NCBI GenBank assembly: GCA_036381495.1
Contig: DASVCS010000059.1
Coordinates: 62,001 to 126,000 of the forward strand
Direction: 5' to 3'
Length of the DNA stretch: 64,000 nt
DNA from: DASVCS01 sp036381495
Lineage (GTDB): Bacteria; Gemmatimonadota; Gemmatimonadetes; Longimicrobiales; RSA9
The notes under the pieces are model-generated. The model did not search any database. It saw nothing but the letters and a program-made list of their open reading frames with translations, and had not been told where the DNA came from. Of the stretch, positions 1-8,650 are shown piece after piece. Positions within the stretch are counted from its first letter, which is position 1, and each line of letters starts with the position of its first letter. The position numbers and the translations under genes are program-made.

Positions 1-1067
1 CGGCCGCTCGGCGGGACGGCCTCCCGGAGCCGCGCCGCCATCGCCTCCGCGCGTGGATCCGCGTGCGCGACGGCGACGCGCCGGACACGATCGCCCTCCA
101 GCACATCGATGATGCACCAATCGCCCAGTGCGGGCACGACCAGCCGCGCCAACTGCTCGAAGATGGTCTCGTGTTTCAGGGTCGAACCCAGGATCCGACT
201 GGCTTCGGCGAGGAACCGCGAACGCTCCTCCGCCGCCCGCGCGGCCGCGCGCTCCGCCCGCGCCCGCGCGAGCTGGCGCATCCGCTCGTCGGCGCGATCC
301 CGCTCGATCACCGCGGCCACCAGCGCCGCCGATGCCTTCAGCGCCTCCACCTCCGCCGGCGACCACCAGCGCTCCCACCGGATCTCATCGAACCCGATGA
401 ACCCCCACCACTCGGGACCGATGAAGATCGGCAACACCACGAGCGAACGAATGCCCTGCGCCCTCAGCAGCGGCTGCTCGCTCTCAGGGAAGTCGCCGAC
501 ATTGCCCAGGATCGCTTCGCCCCGGCCCAGCACGATCTTCCATCGGTGCATCCCGTGGCTGTCGTAGGCGGCCCCCTGGAGTTCCGGATTGTCGATCTGT
601 GGCGGAATCCCCGGAGCGGTCCACTCGAAGCGCTGGCTGGCGACGAGTTCGCCGGATGCGTCCCGTCCGTTCTGGAAGATGTAGGCCCGCGTGACACCCG
701 TCGCCCTGCCCAGGCGTCCGAGGAATTCGTTCAGGCGGCGTGGGTCCGTCCCGCGCACCAGCCACTCGGCGCCGGAGCCGATCGCCGCGAGGATCCGGTC
801 CCGTCGCAGCAGCGCCTGCTCCCGGGCCACGGCGCGCCCGCGCGCCTTCTGGATCCATCGGCCGAGTACCACGCCGATTACGGACAACACGATGACGCCG
901 GGGACGAGACCGGCCATCTTCGGAGGGTCGCCGGCGCGGTGATCGACCGGCCCGGGCGGATCCCGCATGCCCGCGCCCCCCGGCGAGCGGGCGTCCTCGG
1001 GGACGCCCGAGCCGCGGTGCGTGCGACCGGCGCCGAACCAGGGGATCAGCATCTGGAAACGCCTCAT
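1..1067 (-). CDS. GAF-domain sensor protein, 3' end beyond the window
   Basis: Open frame on the minus strand, read from an ATG at 1067 and still open at base 1, so at least 355 residues are visible and the C-terminus is missing. Residues 51-69 form one hydrophobic segment (MAGLVPGVIVLSVIGVVLG), a likely membrane anchor. Next come a GAF-like domain (about 85-235; WWGFIGFDEIRWERWWSPAEV is its C-terminal signature), a charged Arg/Ala-rich coiled coil (about 250-275) and the start of a second GAF-like domain (FEQLARLVVPALGDWCIIDV). This layout is typical of two-component kinases or PP2C phosphatases, but the output domain lies outside. Downstream of the decarboxylase gene on the same strand with a 146-bp gap. 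The start is the most upstream ATG; a later one (residue 51) is possible. Confidence 0.75.
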   Translation of the reverse strand, partial: MRRFQMLIPWFGAGRTHRGSGVPEDARSPGGAGMRDPPGPVDHRAGDPPKMAGLVPGVIVLSVIGVVLGRWIQKARGRAVAREQALLRRDRILAAIGSGAEWLVRGTDPRRLNEFLGRLGRATGVTRAYIFQNGRDASGELVASQRFEWTAPGIPPQIDNPELQGAAYDSHGMHRWKIVLGRGEAILGNVGDFPESEQPLLRAQGIRSLVVLPIFIGPEWWGFIGFDEIRWERWWSPAEVEALKASAALVAAVIERDRADERMRQLARARAERAAARAAEERSRFLAEASRILGSTLKHETIFEQLARLVVPALGDWCIIDVLEGDRVRRVAVAHADPRAEAMAARLREAVPPSG

Positions 1068-1213
1068 CCCGGCACCGGAAGAGAAAGAGCGTGACGCGCT
1101 GATGGGGCGTGACGCAACGCAGCGATCGGCCGGCCCGTACCGGCCGATGAGGCAACGATCTTCCCCGTCGCGTTCGGCAAGTCGCGCGCCGGGGCGAACC
1201 TGCGACGATCGAT

Positions 1214-2989
1214 TCAGGCAGCGGCATCGGCGGCCGTGGATGCCGCCGGCACGACGACCCGCGCGACGCCCGCGACCTCGCCCGTCCCGAGCTCGAATCG
1301 GACGGTCACGACGTAGGCGACCCCCGGCTGCGGCGCGATCCGCGGCGCACCGACCGCGACACGACACGCGACCCTGCCACGCGCGGGGAGGACCGACCCA
1401 CACGACATCGACAGCCGCGTCGCCCAGATGGGCCGCGCCTTCGTCCGCCAGCCCAACACGTGGCCGACCGCGATGATCGCTGCATCTCCCACGATGCGCA
1501 ACGCCAGCGGCATGGCCACGAAGTCGACTGCCGCCCTCGGCTCGACCTCGAACCGGTAGGCCCGCTCCCCCACGCGCCGCGCCTCGAGGATCGTGTAGCC
1601 ATCAGCCGCGGCGTCCTCGTGCATGTACCGGCTGTGGAGCGCCTCGATCGTCGCCCCGTCGATCGGCACACCCTCCGGCGCCGTGCCACCCCACGCCGCC
1701 GGCACGTGCGCCTGCACGCCCGGCTGGAAGAACGGATCCTCCGCGCGCCGCACGAGCCGAAGCGAACCGTCCGCCTCGATGATGACGTGCGCGGGGCCGC
1801 GCCGGCCGTTGAAGTGGCTCGACACCGACTCGCAGTACGCGCCGGCGTGCCGGACCAGCACCGGGTCGCCGCGCTTCACCCCATCCAACCGCGTCGCCGG
1901 GAGCAGCACGTCGCCGGCAAAGCAGAGGGGCCCCACGAGCGCATCCTCGCCCTCCCTCGGCAACGGCCGGTGCTCGGCATCGTCGATCCGGTGCTCCCAC
2001 CGCGCGATCGTGAACTTCACCAACTGGTCCGTGCCGACATCGAGAATGCCCCAGCGCCGGCCACGCTTGGTCTTGATCGCGACCACGCGGGCGAGCAGCG
2101 CGACCGCATTGCCGACCAGTGAATTGCCCGGCTCGACCTCGTAGGCCAGCCCGGCGCGCCGAAGCGGCCGGATCGCCGCACCCAACGCCTCGATGGACGG
2201 AAACCGCTGACCATCCAGGAACGGGATCCCCAACCCGCCGCCGAGGTTCAACGTCGTGATCCGGTGCGCCGTGCGCGCCTCCACGAGATCGCTCAACCGG
2301 TGAAGGAACTCGAGCGCCGCCGTGAACGCCTCGACGTTGTCCATCTGCGTCCCGACGTGCATGTGCAATCCCGTCACCGGCATGGGGGTGCGCGCCAGGA
2401 GCCGCGGCACGACCTCCGACGGGATCCCGAACGGACTGTCATCCGCGCCATGCGCCGTGTACCGGTGGATCTCGGCGGCACGGCGATAACCGGGCAGGCC
2501 GCCGGGACTCACCCGAATGAAGAGACGGCCCGCGAAGTCGTCGCCCGCCAACTGCTCCCGCAGATCCGCAAGCGCCTCCGCCGAGTCCGCGACGACGGTC
2601 CCCCCGGACCGCAACAGCCACACGGCCAACCGCGATTCCGGCGCCGGCGAGTTGTAGCTGATCCTCTCGATCGGGATGCCCGCCTCGAGCGCCAGCCACA
2701 CCTCGTCCCGCGACGCACAGTCCGCTCCGCCGCCGAGTGCCGCGATCGCCTCCAGAATCGCCGCCGACGGGTTCGCCTTCACCGGGTACCGGATCCCGTC
2801 CGCTCGGCCGACGACCGCGACGTACCGCGCAAAGTTTTCTCGCAGGGTGTTCGAATCGATGATGTACAACGGCGTACCGTACGTGGCCGCGAGCCCCCGA
2901 AGGTCCAACGACCGTGACCACTCCTCGAACGCCGCCTCCGCTGCGGCTCCGCGCCGCCGCTCCCGTGACTTGTCCGTCCGCCTGGGCAT
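1214..2989 (-). CDS. PLP-dependent decarboxylase, fold III (DapDC/ODC group), with C-terminal extension
   Basis: 591 residues. Residues 35-430 match the alanine-racemase-fold decarboxylases (diaminopimelate/ornithine/carboxynorspermidine group): PLP lysine K71 in YPVKANP, HMHVG at 209-213, the Gly-rich phosphate loop NLGGGLG at 248-254, EPGN at 287-290 (usually EPGR), and the active-site Cys/Asp of the partner subunit in GPLCFAGD (C356, D360) followed by GAYCES. The enzyme should decarboxylate a basic or dibasic amino acid in the cytoplasm; the substrate cannot be read from motifs. The protein runs about 150 residues beyond the usual 420. The extra part (about 440-591) contains FVAMPLALRIVGDAAIIAVGH and looks like a separate beta-rich domain. 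No dap or polyamine genes adjoin it, so lysine biosynthesis is not supported by context. Confidence 0.8.
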   Translation of the reverse strand: MPRRTDKSRERRRGAAAEAAFEEWSRSLDLRGLAATYGTPLYIIDSNTLRENFARYVAVVGRADGIRYPVKANPSAAILEAIAALGGGADCASRDEVWLALEAGIPIERISYNSPAPESRLAVWLLRSGGTVVADSAEALADLREQLAGDDFAGRLFIRVSPGGLPGYRRAAEIHRYTAHGADDSPFGIPSEVVPRLLARTPMPVTGLHMHVGTQMDNVEAFTAALEFLHRLSDLVEARTAHRITTLNLGGGLGIPFLDGQRFPSIEALGAAIRPLRRAGLAYEVEPGNSLVGNAVALLARVVAIKTKRGRRWGILDVGTDQLVKFTIARWEHRIDDAEHRPLPREGEDALVGPLCFAGDVLLPATRLDGVKRGDPVLVRHAGAYCESVSSHFNGRRGPAHVIIEADGSLRLVRRAEDPFFQPGVQAHVPAAWGGTAPEGVPIDGATIEALHSRYMHEDAAADGYTILEARRVGERAYRFEVEPRAAVDFVAMPLALRIVGDAAIIAVGHVLGWRTKARPIWATRLSMSCGSVLPARGRVACRVAVGAPRIAPQPGVAYVVTVRFELGTGEVAGVARVVVPAASTAADAAA

Positions 2990-3031
2990 ACGATCCTACT
3001 CCTTGCCAACGCTCCGGCGCCCGACACGGGT

Positions 3032-3088
3032 CACGAGTTCTCCACCCGCCTGCGGTCGACCCTGGAGCATGAAACCGCCGTTCGCGCA
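3032..3088 (+). repeat. Short dispersed repeat D, copy 1
   Basis: About 55 bp with roughly 80% identity by eye to 58728-58782. Both contain CTCCACCCGCCT and, 15 bp later, CTGGAGCATG. Both lie in intergenic DNA upstream of a plus-strand gene. Confidence 0.5.
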
Positions 3089-3300
3089 CGCGCACGAGCT
3101 TCCTCATCAGGCGAGAACATCGGGCGCGAATCCGGCGGGTCGCGCTGCACCCGCGCCGCGCTCCCGCTACGCGACGTACCGCGCGCACGCCACCGGGTTC
3201 CGACCGTGCCGACGCGCTCGCCCCGCGGCCTGCCCCTGCGGCAGTCCGACGCGCCACCTGCCATTCCGGCGCAGTCGGCGTTATATTACAGGTGCCGCTG

Positions 3301-3334
3301 AAATTGTTCTTAATCTACGTAACCACAACAATTT
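3301..3334 (+). promoter_or_regulatory. Inverted repeat in the lon upstream region
   Basis: Perfect arms AAATTGTT (3301-3308) and AACAATTT (3327-3334) separated by 18 bp, in an AT-rich patch about 105 bp before the lon start. It is not the CIRCE or HAIR consensus. It could bind a repressor of lon; that role is inferred only from position. Confidence 0.35.
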
Positions 3335-3438
3335 AGCGGGGTAGTAGCAACGGTGGCCCGCCATCTGCTTTGCGGGTTCGCCGTATCACGGCGGTCTGCC
3401 GGACCGCCGGCTTCCAGAAGACGAAGTGGGGTCTACTG

Positions 3439-6144
3439 ATGGCTGAGCGAGTCAAGCTTCCCGTGCTTCCGCTGCGGGACACGGTGGTGTTCCCCGGCGT
3501 TGCAGTCCCGATCAGTGCGGGGCGAGCGGGCACGGTCGAGGCAATCCAGAGCGCGTTGGACGGGGACCGCCGGATGCTGGCGGTCTGCCAGCGCGAGAAC
3601 GTGGAGCGGCCGGAGCCGGAGCTGCTGTACCAGACGGGCGTGATCGTCCGGTTGGTGCAGGTACAGCGGACGCGTGGCGGACTCCAGCTCCTGATCCAGG
3701 GGGAGGAACGCGCACTGGTCCTGACGTACGGGAAGGCGGGCAAGGCGATGTTGGAGGCGTCGGTCCGTGTCGTCGAGGACGTCCAGCCGACCGCGTCGGA
3801 TCTCTCGTCGTTCATGGCGCTGGATCGTGAGTTGCGGTCGCGGGCGGTCGAGCTGGGGCGCCGCCGGGGGATTCCGGCGGAGGCGCTGGACCAGCTCGTC
3901 GAGGGGGTGAGCGAGCCGGGCGCCTTTGCGGACCTCGTCGCCTTCTACCTGGATATCCCGGCTCGAGAGAAGCAGGAGTTGCTCGAGCTCTACGATGTCG
4001 AGGAGCGGCTCCGCAAGGTGTTGGTCGCGGTCGAACGCGACCTGCTCCGGATCGAGGCGCAGCAGGACATCCAGCAGAAGGTGCAGGAGGAGCTGGGCGA
4101 CAAGCAGCGCGAGATGGTGCTGCGCGAGCAGCTCAAGGCGATCCAGAAGGAGCTGGGTGAGGAGGACGAGGCGGGGGACCTCGAAGAGCTGAGGGAGCGG
4201 GTCGCCGCGCTCGAACTCGGGGACGAGGCGCGCAAGGAAGTCGAGCGCGAGTTGCACCGTCTCCAGCGCACGCACCCGCAATCGGCGGAGTACCAGGTCA
4301 TCCGCACGTATCTCGAGTGGGTGCTCGACCTGCCGTGGAGCACGCGCACCGAGGATCGGATCAACCTCGGGGATGCGGATCGGGTCCTCGACGAGGACCA
4401 CTATGGTCTGGAAGACGTGAAGGACCGCGTGCTCGAATTCCTTGCCGTGCGGAAGCTGCAACTGGACCGTGCGGCAGAGGCCGAGGAGACCCGGGCCGGT
4501 TCGACGTCCGAGACGTCCAGTGCGCGCACGGGTTCCGAGGCTTCGGTCGCGGATCCTGCATCCGCCGCGGAGGCCGTCTCCGGCTCCGAAGCGGAGGATG
4601 CGCGGCCGGCATCCGCCGTCGGCTCGTCCGAGGCGGAAGCGGGCTCGGCTTCGGATCCCGCGGCAGCGAATTCGGACGCAGAGGACGCGGAGGCGGATCG
4701 CGCGGGTGATGGTGATACGGCGCGCGCCCGCGCGCGGGCGGTCGGCCGCGGGCCGATCCTGCTCTTCGTGGGGCCGCCCGGCGTGGGGAAGACGTCGATC
4801 GCGAAGTCGATCGCGCGGGCGCTCGGCCGGAAGTACGTGCGCATCGCCCTCGGCGGCGCGCGGGATGAGGCGGACATCCGGGGTCACCGTCGCACCTACG
4901 TGGGCGCGATGCCCGGCCGGATCATCCAGGGACTGAAGCAGGCAGGGACGAAGAACCCCGTCTTCCTCCTGGACGAGGTCGACAAGCTCGGTGCCGGCTG
5001 GCAGGGCGATCCCGCCGCCGCGTTGCTCGAGGTGCTGGACCCGGCGCAGAACCACTCGTTCGTGGATCACTATCTCGGCGTGCCGTTCGATCTCTCGGAG
5101 GTGCTGTTCATCGCGACGGCCAACTGGAAGGACCAGATCCCCGCGCCGCTGCTCGACCGCATGGAGCTGGTCGACTTCTCGGGCTACACCGAGTTCGAGA
5201 AGCTCGAGATCGCGAAGCGCTATCTGGTCCCGCGGCAACTCGACGAGAACGGGCTCGAGCCCGGGCAGCTCGACATCGAGGAGCCGGCGATCCAGCGGGT
5301 GATCAGCGCGTACACCCGGGAGGCGGGTGTCCGCCAGCTCGAGCGTGAGCTGGGGCGGCTGGCGCGCAAGTCGGCGCGGAAGATCGCGAGCGGCGAGGTC
5401 GACCGCGTCGTGATCGCCGAGGATGACGTGCAGGATCTGCTCGGCCGGCCGCGTGTGCACCCCGAGCGGGCGGCGGCCGAGGATGCGGTCGGCGTGGCGA
5501 CCGGCATGTACTACACGCCCATGGGCGGTGACATCATGTTCGTCGAGGCGAGCGTCTCGAAGGGGAAGGACAACCTGATCCTGACGGGCCAGCTCGGCGA
5601 TGTCATGAAGGAGTCCGCGCGCGCGGCGCTGACGTACGCCAAGACCCACCACGACCGGTTGGGGATCGCCGAGGACCACCTCGACGACATCGAGATCCAC
5701 ATCCACGTGCCCGCGGGCGCGATCCCGAAGGACGGCCCTTCCGCCGGGATCACCATGGCGACGGCGCTCGTCTCCGCGCTCTCCGCGCGGCCCGTGCGCA
5801 ACGACGTGGCGATGACGGGCGAAATCACGCTGACCGGGCGGGTCCTGCCGATCGGCGGACTCAAGGAGAAGGTGCTCGGCGCCTACCGCGCCGGGATCCG
5901 CGAGATCGTGCTCCCGCGCGACAACGAGCACGACCTGGACGACCTCCCCGCCGAGGTCCGTGACCGATTGACCTTCCATGCGGTCGCAGACCTGGGCGAG
6001 GTCCTCGCGATCGCACTCCGGGGCGCGAGCATGCAGGAGGGGATGCTGATCTTTCCCGAGACCGGCGTCCCGGCTCCCGCCGGGCACTTCCCGGCGGGAC
6101 CGCTCCTGAACTCGCCCATGGCGCGAAGGCTGGGGACGCGCTAG
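3439..6144 (+). CDS. lon: ATP-dependent Lon protease with acidic insertion
   Basis: 901 residues from the ATG at 3439 (MAERVKLPVLPLRDTVVFPG); an in-frame upstream extension is possible but not Lon-like. Order: N-terminal LON substrate domain (about 1-205), coiled-coil region, AAA+ module with Walker A GPPGVGKT at 445-452 and Walker B VFLLDEVDK, then the protease domain with catalytic S768 (PKDGPSAG) and K811 (second Lys of GGLKEK). It degrades misfolded and regulatory cytoplasmic proteins using ATP. Usual LonA length is near 800; the excess is an Ala/Ser/Glu-rich acidic stretch at about 345-438, just before Walker A, that family members lack. All catalytic residues are present, so the enzyme should be active. 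Transcribed alone, convergent with the next gene. Confidence 0.97.
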   Translation: MAERVKLPVLPLRDTVVFPGVAVPISAGRAGTVEAIQSALDGDRRMLAVCQRENVERPEPELLYQTGVIVRLVQVQRTRGGLQLLIQGEERALVLTYGKAGKAMLEASVRVVEDVQPTASDLSSFMALDRELRSRAVELGRRRGIPAEALDQLVEGVSEPGAFADLVAFYLDIPAREKQELLELYDVEERLRKVLVAVERDLLRIEAQQDIQQKVQEELGDKQREMVLREQLKAIQKELGEEDEAGDLEELRERVAALELGDEARKEVERELHRLQRTHPQSAEYQVIRTYLEWVLDLPWSTRTEDRINLGDADRVLDEDHYGLEDVKDRVLEFLAVRKLQLDRAAEAEETRAGSTSETSSARTGSEASVADPASAAEAVSGSEAEDARPASAVGSSEAEAGSASDPAAANSDAEDAEADRAGDGDTARARARAVGRGPILLFVGPPGVGKTSIAKSIARALGRKYVRIALGGARDEADIRGHRRTYVGAMPGRIIQGLKQAGTKNPVFLLDEVDKLGAGWQGDPAAALLEVLDPAQNHSFVDHYLGVPFDLSEVLFIATANWKDQIPAPLLDRMELVDFSGYTEFEKLEIAKRYLVPRQLDENGLEPGQLDIEEPAIQRVISAYTREAGVRQLERELGRLARKSARKIASGEVDRVVIAEDDVQDLLGRPRVHPERAAAEDAVGVATGMYYTPMGGDIMFVEASVSKGKDNLILTGQLGDVMKESARAALTYAKTHHDRLGIAEDHLDDIEIHIHVPAGAIPKDGPSAGITMATALVSALSARPVRNDVAMTGEITLTGRVLPIGGLKEKVLGAYRAGIREIVLPRDNEHDLDDLPAEVRDRLTFHAVADLGEVLAIALRGASMQEGMLIFPETGVPAPAGHFPAGPLLNSPMARRLGTR

Positions 6145-6170
6145 GGTGCGAAGACCGGGGACGCGCTAGG
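6121..6170. repeat. 25-bp tandem repeat carrying both convergent stop codons
   Basis: Two adjacent 25-bp units (6121-6145 and 6146-6170), each ending GGGGACGCGCTAGG. The TAG of unit 1 is the lon stop. The CTA of unit 2, read on the other strand, is the stop of the minus-strand lipoprotein gene. Confidence 0.7.
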
Positions 6171-7074
6171 AGACTGTCACCACCACGGTGCCGGCCGCCT
6201 CGAGCCCATCGCTCTCGGCCGTGATCCTGGCGGTCCCCGGCGCGATCCCCGTCACCAGCCCGGTCTCCGCGTCGACCGTTGCGACCGCGGGATCGGCACT
6301 CGTCCAGGTGACCACTGCGTCCTCCCGCTCCCGGCCCGTGACCTCGCGCACGACGGCCGGGAGCGTCTGCGTCCCGCCCAGCGGCACGTCCACGGCGGCC
6401 GGGACTTCCACCCAGCCGTTCGGGTACTGCACCTCGGCCCAAACATATACGCTGAACCTGAATCCGGTCGTGCGGTACAGCCGGAACTTCCAGGTCAGCG
6501 GAGTGCTGCTCTCCCCCGGCGACAGGATGCCATCCTCGCCCAGGCCGGAGTACGGCGCGCCGAAGATCTCACCGCCGTATTGATAGTAGTACGCATTCGC
6601 CTTCGTGAAGATGGCGCGACCCGTGGGGTTCATGATGTACGCTCCATCCTCCGGCCCGGTATGGAAGAAGACCCGCACGCCGGCGGTATCCGGCGTGGTC
6701 CCGTCCTTCGTGCCGAGCGCCTGGCCCAGCAGGTTCCGAACCGACATGTCGACCTGGAAGACACCCAGCTCGCCGCCGAACGGACACGCGACCCCGTAGC
6801 ACACGTTGGATGGAATGAGCTCGGCGTACTCGCCCTGGCCGCCGACAATGATCCCCGCCCTCACGCCGGTAGGCACCTCCGGTTCCGCCACCTCGCAGGA
6901 GACCGTGCTCGCGCTCACATCGCCCTTGCAGGTAATGGCGGCGCGCAGACCCGACGGCTCGACCCGCGGGTAGTCCTCGGGCGGGAGCGTCGGACTCCGC
7001 TCCGCCTCGCATGCCGCAATGATCAGTAGCAGGAAGAGGAACAACGGCAGCGGGTGCCTCGACGGGGCCGTCAT
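6166..7074 (-). CDS. BIG2-containing lipoprotein
   Basis: 302 residues. The signal peptide ends in a lipobox (LIIAAC, Cys near 22), so it is an exported lipoprotein. Residues 45-215 form a domain I do not recognise by name, but it recurs in the large lipoprotein at 18295-21402. Shared signatures include RNLLGQALGTKDGTT, GVRVFF, YYYQYGG, DGILSPGES and VYVWAEVQY..GW. The last 75 residues are a bacterial Ig-like (BIG2) domain (VTWTSADPAVATVDAETGLV, GTARITAESDG). BIG2 domains are common in surface and adhesion proteins. Its stop codon lies in the second unit of the tandem repeat that also ends lon. Role unknown; surface adhesion or structure is a guess. Confidence 0.75.
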   Translation of the reverse strand: MTAPSRHPLPLFLFLLLIIAACEAERSPTLPPEDYPRVEPSGLRAAITCKGDVSASTVSCEVAEPEVPTGVRAGIIVGGQGEYAELIPSNVCYGVACPFGGELGVFQVDMSVRNLLGQALGTKDGTTPDTAGVRVFFHTGPEDGAYIMNPTGRAIFTKANAYYYQYGGEIFGAPYSGLGEDGILSPGESSTPLTWKFRLYRTTGFRFSVYVWAEVQYPNGWVEVPAAVDVPLGGTQTLPAVVREVTGREREDAVVTWTSADPAVATVDAETGLVTGIAPGTARITAESDGLEAAGTVVVTVS

Positions 7075-7280
7075 CGCGCGATCCCTCCCTTTTCCGACCG
7101 GCTACTCCGCGGTGTCTGGCGCGTGGTCGCCGGAGGAAGCAACGGCACCCGCGCCACGGGCCGGGTCGGACGCGATGCCGGTGGATCCACCCCGTCCGCC
7201 GGACCCTATGGAATAGGTGCAAAGTGCATACGGATGTGGTGGCGGTCAAGACCGATCCCAGGATCGACCCGCGCCCACCT

Positions 7281-7979
7281 TCACGCCGCGCGCCGGGTCC
7301 GCTGCATCTTGCCGAGGTGGCGGCGGAACCAGTCCGCAGCGAGTTCCGCGACCTGGTCGAGCGCGCCCGGCTCCTCGAAGAGGTGCGTCGCCCCGGGGAT
7401 GACGACCAGCTCCTTCTCGGCGCGCAGTCGCTCGAGCGCCTCGCGGTTCAGCTCGAGCACCACCTCGTCCCGGCCGCCCACGATCAGCAGCGTCGGCGCA
7501 CAGACCTCGGCCAGATCCCGTCCCGCCAGGTCCGGACGACCGCCGCGCGAGACAATGGCGTCCACCACGGTCGGCATGCGCGCCGCCGCAACCAACGCCG
7601 CAGCCGCCCCCGTGCTGGCACCGAAATAGCCGATGGGCATATGCCGGGTGGCCTCGTTCTCGCGCACCCAGAACGTCGCGAGGATGAGACGGCTGGCCAA
7701 CAGCCCGATGTCGAAGACGTTCTCCCGGCGCTCCGCCTCCGACTCCATCAGCAGGTCGAAGAGGAGCGTCCCGATCCCGGCATCCTGGAGCACCCGCGCC
7801 ACCTGCCGGTTTCGCGGGCTGAAACGACTGCTCCCCGCACCGTGGGCGAAGAGCACCACGCCCGGCGCGTCCTCCGGGAACTCCAGCATCCCCCGCAGCT
7901 CGCCCTCATCCACCGGGATCACCACGCCGCTCCCGCCGCTTCGTCCCTGGTTCATCCCCAACGCGCCATCCCCGACCAT
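7281..7979 (-). CDS. Alpha/beta hydrolase, dienelactone-hydrolase-like
   Basis: 232 residues from the ATG at 7979, chosen because GAGGCGGGAG precedes it; ATG 7955 (MNQGRSG) is an alternative. Core fold signatures: GVVLFAHGAGSSRFSPRN (oxyanion region), nucleophile S122 in GASTGA, acid in GGRDEVV, and catalytic His in GATHLFEEPGAL. These match the small cytosolic hydrolases annotated as dienelactone hydrolase or phosphoribosyltransferase-associated hydrolase; the substrate is unknown. Only the last 230 residues of a much longer open frame are real. Its apparent N-terminal half is the translation of the CRISPR-like repeats and the neighbouring gene on the other strand. Confidence 0.75.
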   Translation of the reverse strand: MVGDGALGMNQGRSGGSGVVIPVDEGELRGMLEFPEDAPGVVLFAHGAGSSRFSPRNRQVARVLQDAGIGTLLFDLLMESEAERRENVFDIGLLASRLILATFWVRENEATRHMPIGYFGASTGAAAALVAAARMPTVVDAIVSRGGRPDLAGRDLAEVCAPTLLIVGGRDEVVLELNREALERLRAEKELVVIPGATHLFEEPGALDQVAELAADWFRRHLGKMQRTRRAA

Positions 7980-8270
7980 CGCTCCCGCCTCGCTCTGTAC
8001 GCCTACCGCCCCGGTCCCCGAAGCCTTCAACGGGTGGCCGCCCCAGCGGGCGACCCGGGGCGCCACGCCATGCATCGACCGCGTCATCCCGCGACACCCG
8101 CCACCCGGTTCAGCATCCGTGCCAGCCCGGCGCGAGCACCGGGCCGCCGGCGCGGGACGCGAGCCCGTGGTGCACGGGCTCGCCGGTGGCCGCCTGTTCG
8201 CCGTGCGGTCGGTGGGCCTGCGCGCCGGCCTGATGCCGGTTGGTGGGCCCGTGCGGCGACGTGATACCGG

Positions 8271-8299
8271 TTGACCGCCGCGCCGCCGTATACTATAAC
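8271..8299 (+). promoter_or_regulatory. Candidate promoter/leader before the CRISPR-like array
   Basis: TTGACC (8271-8276), 17 bp, TATAAC (8294-8299), reading toward the repeats that begin at 8351. It overlaps a 14-bp perfect palindrome ATAACTATAGTTAT (8295-8308), one of the few AT-rich patches in this region. It could serve the array, the downstream lipoprotein gene, or both. Confidence 0.5.
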
Positions 8300-8350
8300 T
8301 ATAGTTATCGTTGCGGCCGGCGATGCGGTCGATGTGCGGCGGCGTGACGG

Positions 8351-8627
8351 ACGGGGATTCTCCGCCCGCGTGCGGATGGGGATTCGGCGCGCGCACGGAC
8401 GCGATGGATGTCGAGGGCGATTCCCCCGCGCGTGGATGGGAAGCCCCGAGCACTCGGCCACCACGAGCCGGGCCGGCGATTCCCCGCGCGCGTGGATGGG
8501 GACGGCACTGGACGTGGTGAACGAGGACTCGCGCGGGCGATTCCCCGTGCGCGTGGATGGGGATTCCGTCACGTACGCCGGCTGGAAGAACGGCGGGGCG
8601 ATTCCCCCCGCGCGCGGATGAGGATCT
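8351..8627 (+). CRISPR. Degenerate type I-E-like CRISPR array, 5 repeats and 4 spacers
   Basis: Five imperfect copies of a unit of about 29 bp of the form GCGATTCCCCcGCGCGTGGATGGGGA. Aligned on the GGATGG core (A at 8376, 8436, 8496, 8557, 8618), the spacing is 60, 60, 61 and 61 bp. That leaves four unrelated spacers of about 30-33 bp. A 61-bp period, a CCCC/GGGG inverted core and GC-rich 29-mers are the hallmarks of type I-E arrays. Repeats 1 and 5 are the most diverged. Translated, the array yields the PRARGG/PHPRAGG peptides often mis-called as proteins. No cas gene is present in the window, so it is an orphan or relic. The orientation is arbitrary, set by the upstream promoter-like sequence. 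Confidence 0.62.
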
Positions 8628-8650
8628 CGACGGATCGAGGGGAGGGTGTG

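Larger units (their letters stand above)
2990..3438. other. Spacer between divergent decarboxylase and lon genes
   Basis: No convincing gene. The left part holds one copy of a short dispersed repeat (3032-3088). The right part turns AT-rich near 3280-3340, where the lon promoter and a dyad are expected. Confidence 0.6.

Noticed and set aside
3433..6087. Long open frame of over 880 codons antisense to lon
   Set aside because: Pure shadow of a GC-rich gene: no signal, domain or ribosome site, His/Arg/Leu-biased, and lon on the other strand has all catalytic motifs.
8271..8621. 116-codon plus-strand frame over the CRISPR-like array
   Set aside because: Its repeated peptides (FPRAWMG, SPRAWMG, FPVRVDG) are the translation of the repeats; codon pattern is dictated by the 61-bp period.
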